Under the pieces are notes generated by a model. That model made no database searches, had not been told where the DNA came from, and worked only from the letters and a program-made list of their open reading frames with translations. A DNA stretch of 64,000 nucleotides from Blastomussa wellsi (lineage: Eukaryota; Cnidaria; Anthozoa; Scleractinia; Plerogyridae): positions 21,192,773-21,256,772 of the forward strand of contig OX393569.1 in assembly GCA_947652115.1 (NCBI GenBank), given 5' to 3'. Of this stretch, positions 35,612 through 46,623 are shown piece after piece (position 1 is the stretch's first letter; each line of letters opens with the position of its first letter). The position numbers were made by a program, and so were the translations under genes.

Positions 35612-35820
35612 CACAGGCAGCCCAAGCTCATGCTGCGAGTGGGCTTCAAAGATCATGTTGCGTAATAGCTGTTACGGCGAAAATATAAGAGTTTGTTGCA
35701 ATGCTTCAGTATTTTTGTTTGCTAAAACCTATACTGAAAGGTCCACTATTTTCGCCGTGACAGCTATTACGCAATATGATGTTTGTAGCTGACTCGCAGC
35801 ATGATCTTGGGCTGCCTGTG
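35612..35820. mobile_element. foldback element with ~75-nt inverted arms
   Basis: The outer arm cacaggcagcccaagctcat pairs with atgatcttgggctgcctgtg (one mismatch). The inner arm gcgtaatagctgttacggcg pairs with cgccgtgacagctattacgc (one mismatch). Arms begin at 35612 and end at 35820, with a ~57-nt loop. No ORF. Confidence 0.85.
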
Positions 35821-36440
35821 ATTGAGAGTGTGCAGCTTGGCCGCCTAGTCTGTAACGTTTGCTAGAAAAGTAACATTTACTGAGCCATTCGTTATCCAGT
35901 AATAGGTGGTTTTATGTTGCTTTTATGCTGATTTGTAAAATACACCCGTTGTCCCGTTGTTGTCAGTGCAGTGGAGTTGTCTTGGCAATAAGCTGTGGTG
36001 TTTTTGCAGAAGGGAATAACGTAATTTTATGATTTATAAAGCAGGGGCTAAGCATAAGAATTTTAACGACTCGCCGGCTCATTCTTCTAAGGAGGGAGGT
36101 GCTGTACGAGTGCAAGCTTATATACTGATGTCTGACTTTAACGAGCGACGGAGTCGTAAGAACGCTTACGACCTGATTGAAAATCGAAAATCATAAGTAG
36201 TCGTAGACGGGGTCATCAGCCGGAAGAATCAAAACGTTTCCATTTTCTTTAGATTCCGCTTATGATCTAATGAAAACTAAATTGTCGGAGTCGATTTACC
36301 TTTTTGAAGGAAAACGAGCTAATGATTCTTTTGCACAAGCGTCCTTTGGCGCAAGTTGAAATCCACCCCCCCCCCCCCCCCCATCCCTTACCGTATCTCC
36401 CACAACCCACCAACCAACCATCGAACAATTACAAATCAGT

Positions 36441-36480
36441 CGGTGAGCCAGTCAGTCAGTCAGTCAGACATTCAATCCAT
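36441..36480 (+). repeat. short (TCAG)n array 2
   Basis: About seven TCAG/CAGT units, 20-50 bp upstream of the ATG of SLC22 paralogue 2 and just before the likely acceptor TTTCAG (36491-36496). Confidence 0.8.
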
Positions 36481-36497
36481 TTATCAATTCTTTCAGC

Positions 36498-39400
36498 ATG
36501 ACAGACAAGAAAGGCCCGGCGTCTCACTTTGATGACATCATTAAGACAGTGAGTGAATTCGGAAGATGGCAAAAGTTCATCTACTTCACCACATGCGCCC
36601 TAGTCATTGTGCCCAGTGGTATCCATATTGCGGGAATGTTGTTCGTAACCGGTACACCAAAATTCCATTGCGCCACGCCCAATGTCACTTGTCAAGACAA
36701 TAAGTGTTGTGATAACTGCACCAGTTACGTCTTTGACGGACCATTCATCAGCACAGTTACGGAGGTAAATAAGTGTGATTCAAAAATTTTAACATTAAAA
36801 TTTTTAATCGTTGGCCTACCCACCTATGCCAGTTGCCCGACAAACGAGATGTGATATTCTTGCACTATTTGTGCTGGGAAAACATGTTTAAAGTTATATT
36901 TTTCTTTTCCCAGTGGAATCTCATTTGTGATCGAGCTCATGTTGGCGCTAATGTCCAAGCAGGGTTTGCCGTTGGAATGTTGGTTGGATCGTTCATCTTC
37001 GGAGCCATCTCGGACATCTTCGGAAGACGGTTTTGTATGCTACTGTGTTCAATATTAGCGGTACGTCTTGTTAAGATGCAAAGGTGAAATTAAAGACCGA
37101 AAAAATCTTAAATTGTTAGTCTACGTTCAATATGGAAAGTAAAGAAGTGAATGCTTACAAAATAACTTAAAATCCACATAAAGCAAAAGCAAAAGTTACC
37201 GTCATCGCATTTATTGAGGTACACGCTATACGGTGTGGCCAATTTAGATGAATGGTACCACGAGATTTATCCCTATCTACTATAAGCGAGGTTACCAAAT
37301 TGAGCACAGGGTACAAGTAGCTTGTTAGGTTGCGACTTTGTCTCGCAGAGCAATCAACTTATAGCACATTCTCCATTTTATTTATGAAAGTGGGAACATA
37401 TATAAAAAGAACACGTTCTTAGGCATTGCAAATGTTATTTCAGACTCTCTTCAGTCTTGGAGCAAGTGTGGTTGACTGTCTGTCATTCTTCACATTTCTT
37501 CGATTTGGAACAGCAGCTTCTGTGACAGGCTTCTTTGTTTGTCATTACGTGTATATCCTGGAGCTAGTAGGGCCTAGCTATCGGACCATGGGCGCTAAGG
37601 TCATGGATTTCTACTGGGTGACAGGCGCGGCTATCATGGCGCTGCTAGCTTACTTCATTCGCGACTGGAGGACATTGCTTCTCGTGGCAAGCTTTCCTCC
37701 TGCTCTGTTTCTTCTCTTGTGGACGTGAGTTTTTTTAATTCATAAAATAGAGACCGCAGACACTTTCATAATAGCACACTATCGCGCTCGCACAACCTAG
37801 AAAGAGAAAAGGTTTCTTTATGTTTGGCTGCTATTTTTTAACACGTGTGCTTTAAAATGTGATTGTTTCGCTTCGTTTTGCTAAGAGTGGTAGTCAACTT
37901 TGGTAGCTCATAGATTACTCAAGCTTGTAGTCAAATTGTTGAACAGCAGCTCGCTGTTCTCTAAACCCTGTTTTAAGTTATCTGGACTGTGACTTACAGC
38001 AATATGTACGCATTACATACCTATATTTCCTATCTGTAGAGTGTTACCTGAGTCAGCGAGATGGCTTGTTGTGAACGGACAAGTGGAAAAGGCATATCAA
38101 GTTCTCAAGAAATTTGCTGACAAGAGTACAGTTTCCTTTTACTCGGATTCCCTGAAAGATTCACTTGTTAAATGTTACCACGGAGAGACAGAATTGCAAA
38201 CCAACAAGGTCCGCCATACACCTCTTGACCTCCTGAGGACGCCACGCATGCGCAAAAGAACACTCATACTTTGGTTTAACTGGTAAGCTAGTTTTGTGTG
38301 CCTCTTCCGGGGCCACCCTCCATCCAGGAGTATACTGAACTAGTTCCTGGGGAATTGTTGGAACAACCTGGTTAAAGTGTTTGTGGATGGGATTGGAGGG
38401 TGGGGTGGGTGGTGGATAGTAGAGAGTTCTAGAAATAAGTCATAAGTGGAAACCAACCATTTAAGGTTTGTTCTTTTTTTCAGGATTGTGGTGAGCTTAG
38501 TGTACTTTGGTTTCTTGTTGTACATCTCTAATCTGGCTGGCAACCCTTATCTCAATTTGTTTCTGATGTACATCACTGACATACCAAGTCAAATTTTCCT
38601 CTCATGGTTTGTTATGAAGAAGTATGTTGTCCGACTGTTTGCCGGAGACAATATCATAATTGATAACCTTACAAACATCTTGTTCTGTCCAGACTATGAC
38701 TAATACTCGATACAAGATAAAAGTTGGTAACACCGTGGCATCCAGTGTGGCTAGTAACAGAACCGTAGATGCCAGTCCTCTGAAGCCTCTCGCGGCTTCC
38801 ACCGCCCTGATAGCTCCGTCTTATTCTCAACCATACAAAGCTTACGTTTTTGCGCAAATATATGTCATATAGCATTAAATTTAGCAAATGTGATCCCCAA
38901 AGATGTTTGAAGATTAAATTCTATCTCAACTAATTGATTCAAGTAGTGGTTCAGCGCTCTATAATTTAATACATTATTATTATTAATATTATTAACTCCG
39001 CGTTCAGAATTGATGTCACACGAAGCTTTATTTTTATTGTTGTAGATTTGGTCGTCGTGTTCCCCACTGTATTTTTATGGTTGCTTGTGGTTTATCCTGC
39101 TTGCTTGTTCTTGCTGTGCCTGAGGGTATGTTCTAAGTGCTATTAAATGCTAATCGGGTATTTCCTTACTGCATATGTGACATAGAGCACTAAGTTCTCT
39201 TACCGTTTAGTATGACTAATGACCGCAAATGATTACGTCCGAAGTGCATAGGCGTACTGACAATTTTTGCCGAGGGGGGGGGGGGGGGGGGGGCGGGAGG
39301 AGGTGAGGTGAACCATTTGCTCAAGACATTCTCCCAAGTTGCCTTGCCGAAATTTCTAATAGTAAATTTTATTAAGCTCATGCAGATGTATACACTGAAT

Positions 39401-42400
39401 TTCACACTCCCCTCCCCCCGCGGCCAGTACGCCTATGCCGAAGTGGGCTGAAAGGAAAACACTGCTCAAAATGGTTTGGCCAAAATGATAAAATCACATG
39501 AATTAACGAATACCGCAGATACCTCTTATCACTCTTGGTCACGTTAGAGGCGGTTCTGAAAATGTTCGAAGTCTAAGTAACTTTGCGGCTGCTTGAATTG
39601 TGTTGAGCTGACTGAGTTTGCACATGAAAATTCTCAATGCTCACTTCATAGATCAAAAGGCTGTGACAACGGTGCTGGCTTTCATTGGAAGGTCACTGGA
39701 TACAGCCTCATTTTCAAACATATATCTGTTCACCAATGAACTGTACCCAACATCGATAAGGTAACCACGACGATTGTTACTGGCGTAATGTTGGATGTGA
39801 TGCGCGTGCGTGACTTTAAGGTGATTCCCTAGTTTTGCAATGCGCATCCTTACTGCGCATAACAAAATAGTGGCCGTAAAAAGGAGCTTCTGCAGAAACA
39901 TCCTTAAATGGGGTTGATCGAAGAGTAAAAGTTAATGAAAATTTCGATAGGCCGGTTTTCTAACAAAGATGAGTCTTAATTTTTCAACATTTGTACAACG
40001 GATAAAGCGGTAGTGTCGACTTACCGAGGATGACTGTTAAACACGAGCCACTACAATGGCATTTACGGCTCCAGCTCTATCATATGACGTCCTAATTGTA
40101 GTATCTCGATGAAAGTTCCTTAGAATATTGTTTTCGATGCTGTCTTCCACCTTTCAAGGCCCTTTCAATCGTATGCCAGTTTGAAAACTCGCCCCATTCC
40201 TCACTCAAAAATCAGAAGAAATGCAGGTTGTGCGCCCATTCGGCAGTTCTACCGTGATAACGAACACGGTGACCCCCACTTTTTATTACGTTTTTATAAT
40301 ATTCTTGACTTGTTGCAACCGTGTATCAAGTTTCATCGGGATCTATGACGGGTTCTTTTACTAGCTAGGGAATTACCTTAATTTATTGCTCGTCGTTATT
40401 TAGTAGCAGGTACTGATTTGGGAACATGTGATTTGGATGATAAAAATAATTGCCGTCATGGCTGTTTCTGGTTTTAATACAATTTTGAATTTTGCTTCAG
40501 AAAGAAAAGAAAGAAATAGAAAAAACTCAACTCACCTCTTGCGACTCCCAGCATATAAAAGACTGATTCCTCTTTTTAAATGCGAAATAAACTATTTAAT
40601 TTAATCGTTATTTGACTTATAGGACCTATATTCCATTGATATTAGTTAGTGCTAATATCCTGTTAGCGTAAATGGAACCCTTATAAATTCTGTTGAAACT
40701 CCTGGTAGGAAGTTTAACTATATCCTCCCCTAGTTTTCGCATTTATCTTATTACTGACTTCAAGATGGCGATTCCTGAATCGAATGTCTACGGTCTGTTT
40801 CACTGCAGGGGCAGCTCCAGGCTTTTTCTCAGCAGGGGTGCACCACTAAGGAATGACGTCATTGATGGGTGGCGTAAGCAGAATACTAGCTATATTAGAA
40901 AGTCGCAGGTCATTTCAGGGGAGGGGGTGCACACCCCTTACACCCTCCCCCAAGATCCGCCCCTGTACTGTAGTATATGGCTTTCCTATTCTCGAACATG
41001 GTATATGTATGCATGTCAGAGGAGAAGAAGACTGCAATAATACAACACTGAACGTTTTGAATGTGAGTTATTTGCTGTGTTGTGTCATGAAGTAATGGCT
41101 TCTTGTTGTGATGAATACATTGCAGGAACCTCGCGGTTGGTGCATGCTCGACAAACGCTCGGCTTGGTACAATCGCTGCACCATACATTGTTATGTTGGT
41201 AAGATAGATATATATATACGTCTAACGGTTATTGCGCTCTACGCCAGTACGAATAGCCCGGGTTCGAGCACTGGTCAGAGCCCTATGTTGTGTTCTTACA
41301 CAACACACTCACAGTGCCTCTCCCAGGTGTACATTGGGGCAGCCTGACAGAATGCCGGAGAGTAACCTGCAATGGACTAGCATCCCAGCTTTATGCTACC
41401 ACCCGCGGAGCCATTTTGGCTTAGAAGGCTTTACTTATTAACCAAGTGCGAGGGTAGAACTGAGATAATATAGGCTTGGGGTATTGACAGTACGGACCGA
41501 TAGAGCAATCTGATTGGCTGATTTTAGTTATTAGCTTTCTGCCTTCCGCAATCGTGTAATACTGGAAGGTTACCTACCTTCCTCCCCTCCAGTCCAGTGA
41601 AAGGGGATTGCGCGGCGAGTTGGGGGTTGGGGGTGGGTGGGGAGGAATGGAGGTGTGGCAATACCCAAAGTTGTTTAGGCTACTGATGAACCACTTGGCC
41701 CTCTCCTCCCATGCCATTTAGTTTAGTTTGGGAACCAACATTTCGGAATGTCAGAAATGACACCTTATAATTTATCACAAGGTGGTATATTGTTTTATTA
41801 ACTGTTCATTCGTGTTTTTCTAGTCCCAGCTGCCTGGCGTGAGCGTCACCCTTCCCATGGTGATCTTTGGTATTTTGACTGTTACCGCTGGCCTTGTGAC
41901 ACTGCTGCTTCCGGAGACACTGCTGTCCTACATGCACCAGACAGTTGAAGAAATGCAGAAGGAGAAAGAGTATTATGGGTTGATATGTATGGAGAAACCT
42001 CGTCCCTGCCCAGCACCGTGTTGTAAATGGTAAATTGTATTTAACGAGAGCGGCGGGATAACTGAAAAGACTATTAAACTTGTCTGTCTAGTCTGTGGAG
42101 TTACTGTGTATTTCATACAGTTAGAGAGTTGTTCGAGTGGGTGAACACGTGAGCATGTGGAAACTGAAACCACCTCGCACGTGACGATACGTCACACCCA
42201 CTGTCACTCGCAGCGTTGCCTCACATCTCCTCGTGCGATGCCATTGTTGTGCGTGCTCCCATGCCGCGCGCTTATGAAAGTGAGGGACGAAATCGACACC
42301 TGCCCTCACTGGTCAAGTCTTCCGCAATGTCACCAAATTTTATTTCATGAGGGTCAACAACTTCGGTAAACTAAGCAAGTGAATGTAGTTCCATCTTAAT

Positions 42401-42570
42401 CTTATCCATTGTTATGTTATCTCGATTTCAGGAGTGACTCATCGAGTGCTGCAGATGAATGTTCGCCTTTCAATGTAAGTACAACGGATAAGAATGGCGA
42501 AGTTGAACCAACCAAGGGTGATGATCCAACATCTAAAGCCGGACCACAGCAGTGCGAGTCAGGGTTGTAG
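36498..42570 (+). CDS. SLC22-family organic ion transporter, paralogue 2, 10 coding exons
   Basis: Exons: 36498-36764, 36914-37060, 37444-37724, 38040-38282, 38484-38621, 39046-39125, 39652-39760, 41126-41198, 41824-42029, 42432-42570; 560 aa. Signatures: WNLICDR, MFS motif SDIFGRR, IRDWRTLLL, SLC22 motif LPESARWLVV (Pro replaced by Ala in the usual ESPRWL), FGRRVPHC, YPTSIRNLAVG and LLLPETLLSYM. The extracellular-loop cluster NKCCDNC matches paralogue 1. Exon lengths 147, 281, 109 and 73 are identical to those of paralogue 1 and all splice phases agree, so the pair arose by duplication. The C-terminal tail has one extra intron and a different, acidic-polar sequence. TTTCAG directly precedes the ATG, so a 5'UTR intron is likely. 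Substrate cannot be inferred. Confidence 0.88.
40806..40965. mobile_element. MITE with CAGGGGCGGATC-type ends, copy 2
   Basis: The left end caggggcagctccagg (40806-40821) and right end ccaagatccgcccctg (40950-40965) are imperfect inverted repeats of the same family as 22563-22738. It is in intron 7 of SLC22 paralogue 2. Confidence 0.65.
41226..41400 (-). repeat. SINE-like repeat ('gatgctagtcca' family), copy 2
   Basis: On the minus strand it holds 'ctgggatgctagtccattgc', 'acctgggagaggcactgtg' and a tRNA-like 'gctcgaacccgggctattcg' head. It corresponds to 9343-9560. It is in intron 8 of SLC22 paralogue 2. Confidence 0.7.
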
Positions 42571-43065
42571 CGCTGGAAACATTACCAAAATTTTTTCTTT
42601 TAAAAGTTAATATAATCAAGAGAGAACCAGGACAAAACGTTAAATTACTCATTTACTTTTTGTGTGTATTACAGAAATAGAAATTACGGGCAATATATTT
42701 TTAGATTCCAGTAGGACCCAGTAGTGGTTTGCTGAAATGAGGCCCTTAGGTAAAAATTGATTTCGTCTGCCAATTCTTTCGATAAAATCAAGCGCAGACA
42801 AATCACAGGCTTATAAGGATTTGTGCTAAATATCTATATAACACTAGGACAAGGGAGACATAATGATAAAAAACGTGCCGCCATATTGGATTTTCTTTTG
42901 TATGAAACAATAGGACAACGCACTGACGTCATTAAATTCGAAATGGCGGCGCGCGGGAAATATACGTGCGGCTAAACACAGGAATCGATCCGGAGACTTA
43001 GAAATTTTTAAACTTTGATATTTTGGTCTAACAAAGAGAAAAAGACCAGGTGAATTTTAAAAGCA

Positions 43066-43136
43066 TCGAGGTGTGGATTCGAACCCGGGTCGTTCAGATT
43101 ACAAGCGCTTCGCAGTACCGCTACACCACCGAGGCC
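43066..43136 (-). repeat. tRNA-Thr-like module, probably SINE or pseudogene
   Basis: The minus strand starts GCCTCGGTGGTGTAGCGGT (A-box-like), has an anticodon-loop-like CTTGTAA (TGT) and B-box GGGTTCGAATCC. The T-stem and acceptor stem do not pair, so I do not call a functional tRNA. Confidence 0.45.
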
Positions 43137-43909
43137 CAGCCAACCAAACCCTAAAATTTTAAAAATTTATAGTGCTATACTAGGCTAACCGGAGGGGGGT
43201 GTACAATATTGGCTGAAATATATAAATAAACAACAGCAACAATGGACCCTAGCCCTAAAACAATAGAGCTGGGAAAGAGCTGGGAGCTAACCATACTAGT
43301 TCCCGGTGCATTCGGAGGTCGGATCGATTCCTGTATTTAGCCGCAAGTGGGAAATATAAAAACGATCATCTTTTTCTCGTTTTATAAGTATAAAATGTAT
43401 CTCTCTCGTCCGGAAAAAACTGAAATTTAGACACTATTTTAGACAACTGAACGTCAACTTCAAGAGCCGAGGTTCCCTTAAAAGTTTTGTCTTGCGAAAC
43501 TTCAACATGCATAGTTTAAGAGCTAAATCAAAATCGTACCTTGGCTTGCGTCAACGATTTAAAGTGAGGTAGTTTTCGTTTATATTGTTTACCCGCCATA
43601 TTGATATATTTTATAGTGAGAGTAAACAGAACACGCTATAAGTCATCTCAGTAAATCTGACAACTCAGAACAAAATTATATCTATGTTAAACTTCTTTTA
43701 TAGAGCGGTTTTACTTCAACCGCGAAATAGCTACTACGCAAATAGATACTATAGACACCAAGTCCATCGTTTTCTTTTGTTTATCTTTGACTGATTGTTA
43801 GAGGACGTTTCATGGTTTGAAGAAACTCGCTCTGTTAAATTTTCCTTAAAAACATTTCTTAACTTGTCTTAAAAGTGCTCATATCAAGAGATTGTCATTC
43901 TTGTCGGTC

Positions 43910-44086
43910 GGTCGTTCAGTCAGTCAGGCGGTACGTCAGTCAGTCAGTCAGTTAGTCAGTCGGTCAGTCCGTCCGTCAATCAGTCCGTCCGTCATTCAGT
44001 CAGTCAGTCAGTCTAAGTCAGTCAGTCATTCAGTCAATCAATCAGTCAATCAGTCAGTAACTGTAAGTCAGTCAATCAGTCAATCA

Positions 44087-44120
<34 letters not shown>

Positions 44121-44356
44121 GTAAGTAAGTCAGTCAGTGTAAGTAAGTCAGTTAGTTACCAGTCAGTGTCAGTCAGTCAGTCAATCAGTCAGTGTCAGTC
44201 AGTCAGTCAATCAGTCAGTGTCAGTCAGTCAGTCAGTCCGTCCGTCAATCAGTCCGTCCGTCATTCAGTCAGTCAGTCAGTCAGTCTAAGTCAGTCAGTC
44301 ATTCAGTCAATCAATCAGTCAATCAGTCAGTAACTGTAAGTCAGTCAATCAGTCAT

Positions 44357-44387
<31 letters not shown>

Positions 44388-44430
44388 ATCAGTCAGTCAG
44401 TCAGTGTAAGTAAGTCAGTTAGTTACCCGT
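43910..44430 (+). repeat. long (TCAG)n array 3 with 269-bp higher-order duplication
   Basis: More than 500 bp of TCAG units with TCCG, TCAA and TAAG variants. The variant block gtccgtccgtcaatcagtcc at 43967 recurs at 44236 with the same downstream order of variants, so a ~269-bp unit has been duplicated inside the array. ORFs through it are artefacts. Confidence 0.9.
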
Positions 44431-44509
44431 AGAGACAGTGTTTCATCAGGTTATTGAAACAACGAGAAGATATGAAAATATGTCGCACTGAATGAGGTTC
44501 TTGGACAGG

Positions 44510-44640
44510 ACGCTTTATTCTCATAATGCCTGTCTCCAGCCAGGTGTATAACTGGGTACCGGCGAGTTTAATGCCGGGGGGTAACCTGCGATGGACCAGC
44601 ATCCCATCCAGGGGGGAGTAGAAATACTCCTAGTTGCTAA
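44510..44640 (-). repeat. SINE-like repeat ('gatgctggtcca' family), copy 3
   Basis: The minus strand has 'gatgggatgctggtccatcg', 'caggttaccccccggc' and 'cggtacccagttatacacct', as in 9343-9560. A further degenerate piece is at 44695-44830. Confidence 0.65.
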
Positions 44641-46623
44641 TGCTACAGACACCCGGATACGCTCCGGTACACAGACATCATCTTTTACCTTTTACTTTTT
44701 TACCACTGTTTTTAAGGAAATAAATGTGTACCGGCAATTTGTTAGGGAAACCTGATCACAGGGTAACTCTACTGACAATGGACGAGCATCCCAACCAGAA
44801 GGTGCACCAAATTCCTCGCTCTTTCTTGCTACAGAGGGGGTCGCTACAGAATCCAAAGATAAGCGTCGGGTAGTGATCATCTGGAGGCTTCGGTCTATCA
44901 CTGGATTGAACATACTTTAACCTCTTCTTATCGCAAACATAACTTAATTTCGTATTTCCGTTAAGCTTCTTGCCATTATTTATTGCCGTTGCCAGGGGCT
45001 TCAAGAGGTACTTGACCTTTTTGCGAACGAGATTGGTTTACGAAACAGGTGCTTTTCTATACACTGGAAAAAGTCAACAAATTCTCGTTGTTGACTTCTG
45101 TTGGTCATTTCCATCGGTAAGTAACGACAACATTTAACCAGAAGGTTAGGTTTTAGTGCCATTAGATAATTCTACAACGCTTATAAATGAAATTTTTCAT
45201 GTTTATTGGTAGTGGTTAATGACCCGCCCGTAGAACAGCTTCGGACTACCTAACACTGAAATATAAGCTGACATACGCCTCAATAATAATTAGTCTGAAG
45301 TGACGTACATTTACTTTTCGACAAGGCCAATCGTGGTAATATGACTTCTCATCTTTTGTCTGTTCAGGGCATTTAAGATGAGATTTGACAAATTAAACTG
45401 TGTATGTCAGTAATTATTTAACGGTAGTAAAATATGTGAGCTCATTGAAGCAATTTTAAGGTTATGCACGTTTCGTAGTCATTTATGGTCCAGTTGTCCG
45501 AGCGTTCGTCCGCACTGCACCCATAAAATCAATGCGAATAAATAGAGTTTGAAAAAAATACAGTCAAGGTAAGGGAAAGAAGAATTCAATTTAGCAATAA
45601 TTCCTTAAACGCAAATTCTTTGCTAAATAATTTGGTACTCTTGCTAAGAAAGTGTTTTAGATTTAGGGCAGATTTTGTCTACAGGTGGTTAACATGTTGT
45701 GGTTATAGGTCAAGTGAGAGTTTGGAAACTGAAGTTGTTTTATTTCTACTCCTTTGCCAGTAATAATCGCTTTGCACTCATCGATTTACTTTGAAGTAGA
45801 CCTATACGGACTAATAAGCTGTTAAGAAGCGAAATAATGAATCTACAGTAGCAAGGGGTTGTTTGCATCATGGGGCCAGAAAATGAGTCGACTGAAAAAA
45901 ATTCATTTTTTTCCAAAATGACCACGAATATCTTTTCTATATAAAACGATTCTTCTGGGGTTAAATCGGGTCAGCTTTTTGATTACTATTTTGTAGACAT
46001 GTGTTGCATGACGTATTAGTAGATTTTGTCGTAAAAACCCTCCAGCAGACTGCAAAGATCATTTCATTGTAAAATACGTAGTCGGCAATTCAAGTAAAGT
46101 CGATCTTTCTTATAGCTGCAAGGATGAAACTAAATAACAAGGAAGAAACTAGTAGTGTTTCACTTTGTCCTGAGCTATTTTAGATGAATTACAGATTACA
46201 CCGTCAACTACTCTTAACTAACTTTTTTTAATTTGCTACATAAATAAATGATGTCGACTTCAAATTATAGGGTCACCATCTCCTGGTTTAAGAACTGTTT
46301 CGATAATATTGACAATTTCGACCATAGGGTCGAGCCAGTTTCGAAAAATGTCGACATTTTTCAGTGAAAACGCTCAGGATTCGGGCAACAGCAGTTGGTA
46401 TACCGGTTTATGTTTACACATTCGGAAATAGTGTCTGAAGGTGTCAGTACGCCTATGATTTCGACGAATTGTTATGGCGCAGAGATCTTTTTGGCAAACA
46501 AAGATTTGAACGACGTGGTTGTGCGGCGTCGCTTTGAAGTAACACATAGCTGAAGAAGAGAAAAGAGAGGAGACAAATTAAACTAACATATTCTCTTTGT
46601 TTGGAGATCTAGTGTGAAACAAG

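Larger units (their letters stand above)
33709..36497. other. intergenic between EIF2B1 and SLC22 paralogue 2
   Basis: No coding exon supported. It contains a SINE (34375-34580), a poly-C run (about 34687-34707), a long-armed foldback (35612-35820), a poly-C run (about 36365-36382) and a short TCAG array just before the next start codon. An ORF of 82 codons at 33785-34033 has no family match. Confidence 0.5.
42571..46623. other. intergenic between SLC22 paralogue 2 and the modular vWA gene
   Basis: About 4 kb with no coding exon supported. It contains a tRNA-like module (43066-43136), a long TCAG array (43910-44430) and SINE-like fragments (44510-44640, 44695-44830). The 1.8 kb from 44830 to 46623 is AT-rich and shows only a 10-bp hairpin at 45070-45097 (aagtcaacaa/ttgttgactt); it presumably holds the promoter of the vWA gene. 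Confidence 0.5.

Noticed and set aside
43066..43136. Functional tRNA-Thr gene
   Set aside because: A- and B-box-like words and a TGT anticodon are visible, but T-arm and acceptor stem do not pair; called a tRNA-derived repeat instead.
43892..44383. ORFs of repeated Ser-Val-Ser-Gln
   Set aside because: Translation of the TCAG array; no start context, splice or conserved flank. The same holds for 20284-20743.
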